7,755 nucleotides of DNA from Candidatus Methanoperedens sp. (GTDB lineage Archaea; Halobacteriota; Methanosarcinia; Methanosarcinales; Methanoperedenaceae), in the NCBI GenBank assembly GCA_023249275.1, contig JAHFCV010000117.1, forward strand, positions 1 to 7,755, in the 5' to 3' direction. The translations under genes were made by a program, and so were the position numbers. Shown here piece after piece: positions 1 through 6,406 of this stretch. The notes beneath the pieces are model-generated. The model saw only the letters and a program-made list of their open reading frames with translations. It ran no database searches and had not been told where the DNA came from. Numbering within the stretch: the first letter of the stretch is position 1; every line of letters begins with the position of its first letter.

Positions 1-63
1 ATGGCTTGCATGTTCTAACTCTACCATCTATGTTAATATGTACCCACGCTTAAAAAAAGTTCG

Positions 64-107
64 TACTATGGTTTGTCCCAACCGCAGCAGAGCTGCGGGG
101 TATAGTA
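64..107. repeat. Palindromic repeat, copy 1 (core 77-100, outer stem 64-69/102-107)
   Basis: Positions 77-100 are identical over 24 bp to 7659-7682. Inside lies a perfect 7-bp stem with a 3-nt loop, ccgcagc-aga-gctgcgg (82-98). An outer stem of 6 bp (tactat 64-69 with atagta 102-107) encloses it. The element starts 2 nt past the TGA of the DUF104 gene, so on the minus strand it could act as a terminator or 3'-end stabiliser. The outer stem differs in sequence and placement from that of copy 2, which suggests a dispersed palindromic element and not two copies of one gene end. Confidence 0.8.
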
Positions 108-108
108 A

Positions 109-327
109 TCAAAGATAAAGATATTTGTCGTGCTTTCGAGCAACATCAGTTTTACAACTTCTCCCTATACCGACTATCTTCGATAATTCCTTCATCTGAG
201 ATTTCAGCAGTGCTGCCTCTTCTTCCGGTATAAGTATAAGATGCACGTGTTTGTGCTCTGGAAGATCTACCTTTTGAAGTGGCTTGAACATGCCATCCTC
301 GTAAACCGCAGTTATTGCTTCGGACAT
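109..327 (-). CDS. DUF104 / AF2212-like small protein, putative antitoxin
   Basis: This 72-residue protein matches the AF2212-like (DUF104) family. The N-terminal strand signature AVYEDGMFKPL (residues 7-17) is followed by a short basic-acidic strand pair (DLPEHKHVHLILIPEEE) and a helical tail ending RKHDKYLYL. Family members are usually antitoxins encoded just before a PIN-domain (VapC-type) toxin; that role is family knowledge, not seen here. No toxin follows: only 108 nt remain downstream, and they carry the palindromic repeat and no PIN-like frame. Relatives commonly end near DKYLYG plus a few residues, so the last residue may already be altered by the repeat boundary. The ATG at 327 lies 24 nt from a TATA-like element, consistent with a very short or absent leader. 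The gene may be an orphan antitoxin or a free-standing regulator. Confidence 0.72.
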   Translation of the reverse strand: MSEAITAVYEDGMFKPLQKVDLPEHKHVHLILIPEEEAALLKSQMKELSKIVGIGRSCKTDVARKHDKYLYL

Positions 328-345
328 ACTATAAAGATGAACCTA

Positions 346-358
346 TCTTTAAATAAAG
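346..358 (-). promoter_or_regulatory. TATA-like promoter element of the DUF104 gene
   Basis: Read on the minus strand, tatttaaa (348-355) lies in an AT-rich patch centred about 24 nt upstream of the ATG at 327. That is the archaeal TATA-box distance for a start site at or next to the ATG. No Shine-Dalgarno motif is obvious between, which fits leaderless transcription. It rests on position and composition only. Confidence 0.4.
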
Positions 359-415
359 ATTCTTACGTATAGCACCGCACATCAATTCCTTATTGTACTG
401 TATATCAGTGAAAGT

Positions 416-598
416 ATGACCAAAACCATCGAAGATGCAAAAAAACTCCCCCGTCAGCCTGGAGTTTACATCATGAAAGACAAGGAACCATGTAATCTAC
501 GTGGGAAAAGCAGCCTCCCTTCGTGACCGTGTGAGCCAGTATTTCAGGGTGCAGGACTCCCCAAAAAACCGCATGCTTGTGAGGAATATCGAGGAGCT
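416..598 (+). pseudogene. uvrC: 5' fragment of uvrC (GIY-YIG domain), frameshifted
   Basis: The sequence aligns from its ATG (416) to the first 185 nt of the intact uvrC at 4580-4764. The frame starts MTKTIEDAKKLP and reaches VYIMKDKE. A net 2-nt loss at 482-491 (10 nt where uvrC has 12) then shifts it, and the original frame stops at TGA 524-526. The GIY-YIG continuation (VIYVGKAASLRDRVSQYF, then NRMLVRNIEEL) is carried on in another frame. Similarity ends abruptly at about 598, next to the 3' end of the convergent binding-protein gene. By hand count, identity to uvrC is about 78% over the first 63 nt and about 94% over the last 107 nt. Little more than half of the nuclease domain is present and the frame is broken, so it cannot make a working UvrC. 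It is a duplication or transfer scar. Confidence 0.9.
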
Positions 599-606
599 AC
601 AGAATT

Positions 607-1641
607 TCACTGCGTCTTTATTTCAAATCCTTCAAACATCTTTCTCATTAAGGTGTCCTGGCATGTGCCAAAACCCGGAGTGGCGATTTTAAGACCGTTA
701 AGGTCATCGATAGTCTTTATGCCAGAATCCGCTCTCACTACGAGTGAAGTTCCTCCCGAATTTACTCCATTTATGATGCGTATCTTTCCATTATCGTTTA
801 CCCTGTACCTTAAAAGCACGGTCGAGCCGAGGGTTGCCGCATCTACTTCCTGGTGCTTGAGAGCATCGGTTATCGCCCTGCCGCTGCGGTAGCCCACGAA
901 CTGGATGTTTTTCCCCGGGATAAGACCTGCCTTTTCAAAATAACCCTCTTTCTGGGCTATAAACATCGACAGATAGTGCATATTACCCTCAATATATCCG
1001 AACCTGAGGCTCCCATTGACAGCAGGCGGAGCCCAGTCGGGATCATTCTCCAGGTTATTCCTGACTTCATTGTAATATTTGTCAATGAAGAGGCTCGACA
1101 GGAAATCGTCAACGTTATTATATCCCATTGAAGTAATGTTATTTTTAAGAACGCCGGCTTTATTCAGGATATCGATAGCTTTTTTCATCTGGTTCATGTC
1201 AGGGAATTCTATATATGCCGTATTATTGATAGCCATCGAGACCTCAGTTCTGCCAAGTCCTGAAAATTCCTCGCCGTATTTTAATACCTTTTCACGGTTT
1301 GATGGATTGTTGATAAACCTGGCGCTTTTTACTTCAGCCCATACAAGAGCTTTTATCATATCTTCATCTTTAAGGTCGGGAGAGATTGCAAGGACGCACG
1401 AGGGATGGTTCTCCCAGATATCCCCGGAATTAACAAGATACCTGCCGTAACCTTTAGAAACAGCTTTTGAAGGATAGGGTTCCCATGAAATAAAACCGGC
1501 AATCGTACCATTCGCAAGGCTGCTGGACATTTCATCTGCAGTCATTGATACAACATATATTGACTTTTGGGCAGGGAGGAAAAAAAGCATTGCAGAAGCT
1601 AGCATCAACACCATAATTACAATAATAATATATTTTTTCAT
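607..1641 (-). CDS. SsuA/NMT1-like solute-binding protein with permuted lobe order (circular permutant or doubly truncated tandem)
   Basis: This 344-residue exported protein is related to the nitrate/sulfonate/taurine-type binding proteins (SsuA/NMT1/THI5 fold). Residues 4-23 are a hydrophobic signal or anchor segment. The chain then enters directly what is normally the second lobe: VVSMTADEMSSSLANGTIAGF (30-50), SWEPYPSKAVSKG (52-64) and DIWENHPSCVLAIS (74-87). The usual C-terminal helices follow (about 92-195). After a linker (NDPDWAPPAVNG) comes the usual beginning of the family, LRFGYIEGNMHYLSMFIAQKEG (212-233), then VDAATLGS, SLVVRADSGIKTIDDLNGLKIATPGFGT and the end FEIKTQ. Total length matches a single binding protein. 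The start lies 2 nt after the kinase stop, preceded by a weak aggttg site, so the two are probably translated together. No ABC permease or ATPase gene is present, so it may serve as a ligand receptor for the kinase. The stop sits about 9 nt from the uvrC fragment, so the 3' end could be secondarily cut. The ligand is unknown. Confidence 0.8.
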   Translation of the reverse strand: MKKYIIIVIMVLMLASAMLFFLPAQKSIYVVSMTADEMSSSLANGTIAGFISWEPYPSKAVSKGYGRYLVNSGDIWENHPSCVLAISPDLKDEDMIKALVWAEVKSARFINNPSNREKVLKYGEEFSGLGRTEVSMAINNTAYIEFPDMNQMKKAIDILNKAGVLKNNITSMGYNNVDDFLSSLFIDKYYNEVRNNLENDPDWAPPAVNGSLRFGYIEGNMHYLSMFIAQKEGYFEKAGLIPGKNIQFVGYRSGRAITDALKHQEVDAATLGSTVLLRYRVNDNGKIRIINGVNSGGTSLVVRADSGIKTIDDLNGLKIATPGFGTCQDTLMRKMFEGFEIKTQ

Positions 1642-1643
1642 GT

Positions 1644-3452
1644 TTATTCAACCTTTTTTAACCTGAAACTGAAAGTACTGCCTTTTCCGGGTTCACTCTC
1701 CACACGGATTTCACTGCCGTGTGCTTTGATTATCCCGCTGGATATCGAAAGCCCAAGCCCGCAGCCGCCTATTTTTCTTCTTGAGCCGCTGTCCACCTGG
1801 TAAAATTTGTCAAATATCTTTTCAATTTTTTCTTTCTCTATCCCGATGCCGGTATCCTTCATACTGACCTCTATATTATCCGCATTGTCTTTTGCCGACA
1901 GGTGGATACTTCCACCGTCTTGGGTAAATTTCAACGCGTTCTCAAACAGATTATTCAAAACAATAATAAGCTTTTCCCTGTCAGCCAGTACCGGAGAGAG
2001 TTTTTCCGGAATATCCAGTGAAACAGTTATGTTTTTTTTCAAGGCAAGCTGTCCGGCGTTTTCAAGAACCGTATTAGCAATTTCATGGATATCCACATGT
2101 TCCAGTTGAAGTTCCATCTTTCCTGCTTCGAGCTTTGAAAGGTCGAGAATATCGTTTATCAACCGTGTCAGGCGGTCGATATTCCTTATTATTATTTGCA
2201 ATAGCTCTTTCTGCACGGATGGATCTACACTGGTTTCGGATTCAAGATACTCGGCGGATATTTTCATAGACGAGAGAGGCGTCTTGAGTTCATGAGAGAC
2301 CATGGAGATAAAATCTGATTTCATCTCATCGAGTTTTTTTAATTCTTCGTTGGCTGTAATAAGTTCTTTGTTTTTTTCTTCCAGGTCTTTATTTGCTATT
2401 TCGATTTTGGCTTCAAGTTTTTTTCTAATATCCAACAGTTCCTGTGCTGTGGAATTGAATATCCCTGTCAGCCTGCCAATCTCGTTGGCTGAAGATACGG
2501 TTATCGGTTTGAAGTTCCCTTTAACAAGACCAAACGCTCCTTCTTCAAGAGATTTTACAGGGTCTGTGAGTCTTCTTGAGATGACGATAGCCAGAAAAAC
2601 AACACCGATAACAGCAAACAAAGATATGCCTGCCATCACTTTTCCCAGGGTGAGAACTCCCGCATACGCTTCATCTATGTTCTTCTCCACGATGAGACCC
2701 CACCTGTAAAGCGGCAGCCAGTAATAGGAACCGAGCACATTTTCGCCTTTGTAATTGACGTACTCGTTAATGCCGTTCTTTTCATAGGTTACTTCTTTAA
2801 CTGCAAAATTATCCTTGATGTTATCATGAAGTATCCTTGACCTGTTCCCATGAAATATGATATCGCCGTCTTTATTAACTATGAATACCTCCCCCGATTT
2901 CCCGATATCGATGTTTTCTATAATCCTGTACAGGTTCTCCATACTTACCCTTGCAGCCAGTATTCCTGTGATAGTTCCGTTCTTTTTGACCGGGTTGGTT
3001 ATTATTATTTCTGGAGAACCTGTCATTTCGGAGAGATAAACATCAGATACATACAGTTTTCCCCTTGCAGCTTCTGTGAAATAATGTTCATTACCTGCAT
3101 TTCCTGTATGGTTCAGGGTCGAGAACATTATGTTCCCGGCAGGGTCAAGCAGAAAAAATTCCGTATATACGCCCTTGTATTCAGTTTCAAAGGTGTTCAG
3201 GGATTCATGAAAATGCTCTTTTTCTGAGTTTACAATTATTCCGGACTGTGATATAACGCGTATATCATCCTTTCGTGCATCCATCCAGTTATCTATCGCA
3301 TTGCCGGTATTTTCAGTTGCGCCAAGCAGGTTTGCCATTACCGAGTCACGGATAGCTTCTTTGCTGTAATCATAAGATACATAAACAACAGCAGACAACG
3401 GTATTACTGATATTAACAGGAAAAAAATTAGAAGTTCGGAACGTATGTTCAC
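1644..3452 (-). CDS. Membrane sensor histidine kinase (dCache-HAMP-HisKA-HATPase)
   Basis: This 602-residue kinase has a membrane segment at about 7-27, then an extracytoplasmic region to about 262 with double-Cache features. These include the long N-terminal helix, FLLDPAGNIMFSTLNHTGN, YFTEAARGKLYVSDVY, a second Cache-like segment GEVFIVNKDGDIIFHGN, and WGLIVEKNIDEAY before the membrane. A second membrane helix (about 268-292) leads to a HAMP domain (about 293-345) and a charged coiled coil (345-378). HisKA carries the phosphoacceptor H387 in SHELKTPL. HATPase_c has the N box with N505 (NLFENALKFT), G1 DTGIGI (533-538), F box FDKFYQVD and G2 GGCGLGLSI (562-570, a Cys where Thr is common). 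All catalytic motifs are intact, so it should be active. Cache domains typically bind small organic ligands directly. The start is GTG at 3452, 12 nt after the response-regulator stop, chosen for the GGTGGA site before it. Confidence 0.95.
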   Translation of the reverse strand: MNIRSELLIFFLLISVIPLSAVVYVSYDYSKEAIRDSVMANLLGATENTGNAIDNWMDARKDDIRVISQSGIIVNSEKEHFHESLNTFETEYKGVYTEFFLLDPAGNIMFSTLNHTGNAGNEHYFTEAARGKLYVSDVYLSEMTGSPEIIITNPVKKNGTITGILAARVSMENLYRIIENIDIGKSGEVFIVNKDGDIIFHGNRSRILHDNIKDNFAVKEVTYEKNGINEYVNYKGENVLGSYYWLPLYRWGLIVEKNIDEAYAGVLTLGKVMAGISLFAVIGVVFLAIVISRRLTDPVKSLEEGAFGLVKGNFKPITVSSANEIGRLTGIFNSTAQELLDIRKKLEAKIEIANKDLEEKNKELITANEELKKLDEMKSDFISMVSHELKTPLSSMKISAEYLESETSVDPSVQKELLQIIIRNIDRLTRLINDILDLSKLEAGKMELQLEHVDIHEIANTVLENAGQLALKKNITVSLDIPEKLSPVLADREKLIIVLNNLFENALKFTQDGGSIHLSAKDNADNIEVSMKDTGIGIEKEKIEKIFDKFYQVDSGSRRKIGGCGLGLSISSGIIKAHGSEIRVESEPGKGSTFSFRLKKVE

Positions 3453-3455
3453 GTA

Positions 3456-3461
3456 TCCACC
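3456..3461 (-). promoter_or_regulatory. Ribosome binding site deciding the GTG start of the histidine kinase
   Basis: On the minus strand, ggtgga ends 3 nt before the GTG at 3452-3450. It pairs in part with the archaeal 16S 3' end (complement of GGAGGTGAT). It supports GTG initiation here, because the first membrane helix begins only about six residues later and a later start would cut into it. Confidence 0.5.
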
Positions 3462-3464
3462 GTT

Positions 3465-3986
3465 TCAGGATAACAGATTTTTTGACCTTCGCAGCACGGT
3501 TTTAATTCGGGCTTTTAGCTCATTGAGATTGAAAGGTTTTGTTACATAATCATCCGCGCCAATATCCAGACCTTTCACTTTGTCTCTTACAGCATCTTTG
3601 GCTGTCAACATGATTATCGGAATATTCTTTGTACGAGCGTCTTTTTTTAACCTGCTGCATACCTCATAACCGTCCATCTCCGGCATCATAATGTCAAGAA
3701 GAATCAGGTCAGGTATCTCGATTTTTGCTTTATCTATCGCCTCGCAACCATTAAGGGCTCCAATGACTATGTAATCCTCAACCTGCAGGGATATTTTTAA
3801 GGGTAGAAGCGTATCCATCTCGTCATCAACTATCAGTATCTTTGACCTCGTATCAGAAAAATTCCTGATTCTTTCCGTAACTTCTTCTTCCTGGATTCCA
3901 AGTATCCGGGATAATTCTGGATTTGATATAGCCTCATTACGTTTTATCAATTCAAGGATTTTTTCATCGATAGCATTTCTATTCAT
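3465..3986 (-). CDS. Response regulator with N-terminal HTH and C-terminal REC domain
   Basis: In this 173-residue protein, residues 5-43 (IDEKILELIKRNEAISNPELSRILGIQEEEVTERIRNF) resemble the helix-turn-helix of Lrp/AsnC-type regulators. Residues 48-168 are a full receiver domain: acidic pocket D54/D55 (LIVDDE), phosphoacceptor D98 (LLDIMMPEMDGYEV), T128 (MLTAKD) and K150 (YVTKPF). All residues needed for phosphorylation are present. The order is opposite to the usual REC-then-output layout, and there is no output domain after the REC. The small HTH could bind DNA or serve for dimerisation. It is placed between the winged-helix gene (4-nt ATGA overlap) and the kinase gene (12-nt gap), so it is the obvious partner of that kinase. 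A ggtgg site precedes its ATG. Confidence 0.92.
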   Translation of the reverse strand: MNRNAIDEKILELIKRNEAISNPELSRILGIQEEEVTERIRNFSDTRSKILIVDDEMDTLLPLKISLQVEDYIVIGALNGCEAIDKAKIEIPDLILLDIMMPEMDGYEVCSRLKKDARTKNIPIIMLTAKDAVRDKVKGLDIGADDYVTKPFNLNELKARIKTVLRRSKNLLS

Positions 3987-4288
3987 GGGTTGCCACCGCC
4001 GTTATTCATCATATGTTTCAAATCTTTATTGATTTTAAGCAGGTATTTTGTCAGCTCGCTTTCCTGGTTTAATCTAAAAACCCGTATCTGTTTACCAAGC
4101 GGCGTCTCTTTTATTATCTTTAAATCCAGAAGCGGCTCAATGACGCGCGATACCGTAGAATGGGAAAGACCTGTATCTGCCGCAATCCCTGACAGATACG
4201 TGTCATTGTCTTTATTATTAAGTAAATATTCTAAAACGATAAGCTGCGCCGTATTACCGAATATTTTTTCAAAACTGGGGGCAGACAT
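3983..4288 (-). CDS. Winged-helix transcriptional regulator (ArsR/MarR-like)
   Basis: This is a 101-residue cytosolic protein. Residues about 8-75 form a winged helix: FGNTAQLIVLEYLLNNKDNDTYLSGIAADTGLSHSTVSRVIEPLLDLKIIKETPLGKQIRVFRL. The recognition helix is at LSHSTVSRVIEPL (41-53) and the wing around KETPLGKQIRVFRL. The C-terminal helix (ESELTKYLLKINKDLKHMM) probably dimerises. There is no metal-binding Cys cluster and no ligand domain. It is the first gene of the operon and its ATGA stop overlaps the next start, so it is likely translationally coupled to the response regulator. It may autoregulate the operon from the upstream TATA region, or supply the DNA-binding arm that the REC protein lacks in standard form. 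The specific subfamily is not certain. Confidence 0.85.
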   Translation of the reverse strand: MSAPSFEKIFGNTAQLIVLEYLLNNKDNDTYLSGIAADTGLSHSTVSRVIEPLLDLKIIKETPLGKQIRVFRLNQESELTKYLLKINKDLKHMMNNGGGNP

Positions 4289-4311
4289 ATTAACATAAAT
4301 ATTACCCTGTT

Positions 4312-4330
4312 GTTATATAACTTTATCTTT
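4312..4330 (-). promoter_or_regulatory. TATA box of the signalling operon
   Basis: The palindromic gttatataac (4312-4321), preceded on the minus strand by purine-rich aaaaaagataaa (BRE-like), is centred about 28 nt before the ATG at 4288. That spacing puts the transcription start at or next to the ATG. No clear Shine-Dalgarno motif lies between, so the first gene may be translated from a leaderless mRNA while the inner genes use GGTGG-type sites. Confidence 0.6.
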
Positions 4331-4549
4331 TTTAATCATGCATTGGTTTTTATGAAAAATTTTGACCACAAGTGTTAAATATCATGAAATTTATGTGTAA
4401 ACCTGTCGATTTATAGACAAGAAATGGCGGGTTGGGGAGTGCGGTGGTTTTTTTGTTTCCCCTGATTGCGTACAGTCTCCTTCATATTCAAAAGCCTCCC
4501 GGGAATCTCTTTCTCCAGGTGCTTAATGCGAAAAAACTATTTGATAGGC

Positions 4550-4564
4550 AGATAAACATATCTA
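4550..4564 (+). promoter_or_regulatory. Possible TATA element of uvrC
   Basis: The AT-rich ataaacata (4552-4560) is centred about 24 nt before the uvrC ATG at 4580, again compatible with a leaderless or near-leaderless message. There is no strong Shine-Dalgarno site upstream of the ATG, only a weak gttagag. The element was chosen by position, so confidence is low. Confidence 0.35.
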
Positions 4565-4579
4565 AAACCAGTTAGAGAA

Positions 4580-6406
4580 ATGACACAAACTATCGAAAAT
4601 GCAAGAAAACTCCCTGATTCGCCAGGCGTTTACCTGATGAAAGACAGGGAGAATAAGGTAATCTACGTGGGAAAAGCCTCCTCACTTCGTGACCGCGTGA
4701 GCCAGTATTTCAGGGTGCAGGGCTCCCCAAAAAACCGCATGCTTGTGAGGAATATTGAGGAGCTCGAATACATCGTGACCGAAAACGAGGTCGAGGCGCT
4801 GGTGCTGGAATCAAACCTCATAAAAGAACATACGCCCCGTTACAACGTTCGCCTGCGCGATGATAAGGCGTATCCGTATATAAAGATAACAAACGAGGAA
4901 TATCCGCGCATCTGCATTGCACGGCGGCGGGAGCGGGACGGCGCCCAGTATTTCGGTCCTTACCCGAGTTCAAAGGCTGTGCGTGAAATGATAAAAATAG
5001 CCTCGGGGTTTGGCGTAAGAAGATGCAGGAAAAAACTTCCCTGTCCCCCGTGCCTTAACTATCATATAAAACAATGCGCTGCCCCCTGTTTTGGAGAAGT
5101 TACAAAAGAGGAATACCTGGACATAATCAGGAACGTTACAAGCTTCCTTAAAGGCAAAAGCAGCGAGCTGGTACATTCACTGAAAGAAGAGATGAACAGG
5201 CTGTCGGAAATACAGGAATATGAGGCAGCAGCGCACCTCCGCGACCAGGTTAATGCGCTGGAAGAACTATCTGAAAAGCAGCGCGTAAGTATGGCAGGTA
5301 AAAAAGAGCAGGACATAATCGCGTATGCGGCATCAGGAACCCTGGGGAGCCTTCAACTCTTCCACATAAGTGAAGGGAAACTCAAAGGGCGCGATACGTT
5401 TACGCTGAATACGGCTGGCTCGGATGATGCCGAGGTGGTATCGAGTTTTATCAAGCAATACTACCAGGATGTCAAGCCGCCGCAAGAAATTATAATCCCT
5501 TTTGATATAGCAGATGATTCTATATCGCGCTGGCTCTCTGAAAAAGGTTCAAAGCTCAAAACTCCCAAAAACGTGACAGAGAAGGGACTGATGAACCTTG
5601 CAAATGAGAATGCACGGATGCTTTTGACACAGAAAGCGCTTTCGGAAAGCAAAGATAAACATGAGGCTCTTGCTGCCCTGCAAAAAGCTCTTGAGCTTCC
5701 TGTTGCGCCGTCCATAATCGAAGCTTTTGATATTTCAAACATCAGCGGCACGGATGCAGTGGGCTCCCTTGTTGCGTTTGAGAACGGGGAGCCTGACAAA
5801 AAGAATTACAGGCGCTTCGGGATAAAGACAATCCGGGGCGCGGATGATTTTGCCATGATGGCAGAAGTGGTAACGCGCGCATACTCGCGCAGGAAGGATG
5901 AAGGAAAAAAAATGCCCGACCTTGTGCTGCTGGATGGAGGAAAAGGACAGTTAAATGCTGCCCTGGCTGCGCTTTCAGGGCTTGGCTTGAAGCTGGATAC
6001 GGCGGCGCTTGCAAAGGAGTTTGAGTATATTTTCCTTCCTGGAAAAGATGCGCCTGTCATTTTGCCAGAGGATTCTCCTGCGCTTCAGTTGTTGCAGAGG
6101 ATAAGGGATGAAGCCCACAGGTTTGCGCTTGGATACCACAGGAAACTGCGGGGGAAGAAAATGAGGGAGTCGGCGCTTGATGGGATAGCTGGGATAGGGG
6201 AGAAGAAAAAGCGCGCGCTGCTCGGGTATTTCGGGTCTGTCGAGGAATTAAAGAAAGCCGGGGTTTCCAGGATTGGGGATGTACGGGGGATATCGAGGAA
6301 GGATGCTGAGACGATTTACGGGTTTTTCCATAAAACGCAGGCAAATGAGACTGTAAAAAAGTTTGGTGTGGAACAGTGGCAAATGCACACGGATGACACG
6401 GATTAG
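4580..6406 (+). CDS. uvrC: Excinuclease ABC subunit C (UvrC)
   Basis: This is the 608-residue dual-incision nuclease of nucleotide excision repair, acting on the UvrB-DNA complex. Domains in order: GIY-YIG 3' nuclease (about 12-95; G16-V-Y18, Y29-V-G31, the R37-D-R39 region, E77 in LESNLIKEH); a Cys cluster C149, C158, C166, C170 (with an extra C155), whose spacing matches the iron-sulfur ligands of bacterial UvrC; the UVR motif for UvrB contact (about 196-231); and the RNase H-like 5' nuclease with D384 (FDISN), D452 (LLDGGKGQ) and H513 (DEAHRFALGYHRK). Two helix-hairpin-helix motifs follow (about 532-585). Length is normal. The gene is intact and single. The final HTDDTD and the stop are encoded by a GGAT-type repeat, so the tail after about residue 602 is not family sequence. 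In archaea the UvrABC system is generally regarded as acquired from bacteria. No uvrA or uvrB lies in the window. Confidence 0.98.
   Translation: MTQTIENARKLPDSPGVYLMKDRENKVIYVGKASSLRDRVSQYFRVQGSPKNRMLVRNIEELEYIVTENEVEALVLESNLIKEHTPRYNVRLRDDKAYPYIKITNEEYPRICIARRRERDGAQYFGPYPSSKAVREMIKIASGFGVRRCRKKLPCPPCLNYHIKQCAAPCFGEVTKEEYLDIIRNVTSFLKGKSSELVHSLKEEMNRLSEIQEYEAAAHLRDQVNALEELSEKQRVSMAGKKEQDIIAYAASGTLGSLQLFHISEGKLKGRDTFTLNTAGSDDAEVVSSFIKQYYQDVKPPQEIIIPFDIADDSISRWLSEKGSKLKTPKNVTEKGLMNLANENARMLLTQKALSESKDKHEALAALQKALELPVAPSIIEAFDISNISGTDAVGSLVAFENGEPDKKNYRRFGIKTIRGADDFAMMAEVVTRAYSRRKDEGKKMPDLVLLDGGKGQLNAALAALSGLGLKLDTAALAKEFEYIFLPGKDAPVILPEDSPALQLLQRIRDEAHRFALGYHRKLRGKKMRESALDGIAGIGEKKKRALLGYFGSVEELKKAGVSRIGDVRGISRKDAETIYGFFHKTQANETVKKFGVEQWQMHTDDTD

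Larger units (their letters stand above)
4289..4579. other. Divergent intergenic region between the operon and uvrC
   Basis: These 291 nt are without a credible gene. The left side holds the operon TATA box. The middle holds a short dyad tgtc-gatttata-gaca (around 4404-4419) and a G-rich run followed by seven T (4421-4462). The right side holds the uvrC promoter. No repeat shared with the rest of the window was seen, and no structured RNA was recognised. Confidence 0.5.

Noticed and set aside
1..108. Remnant of a PIN-domain toxin downstream of the DUF104 gene
   Set aside because: No frame shows the acidic PIN motifs. The stretch is AT-rich spacer plus the palindromic repeat.
501..692. Plus-strand reading frame of 63 residues starting MGKAASLRDRV
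   Set aside because: It is the second half of the broken uvrC fragment running into antisense of the binding-protein gene. It has no start signal and no complete domain.
4421..4462. G-rich stretch, T7 run and tcccc as a terminator or small RNA
   Set aside because: The pairing is only about 5 bp with a long loop, no plus-strand gene precedes it, and no known RNA family is recognisable.
5062..6344. Several long minus-strand frames opposite uvrC
   Set aside because: They are antisense shadows of a well-supported gene, rich in Ser, Ala and Pro from complementing its codons, with no domains.
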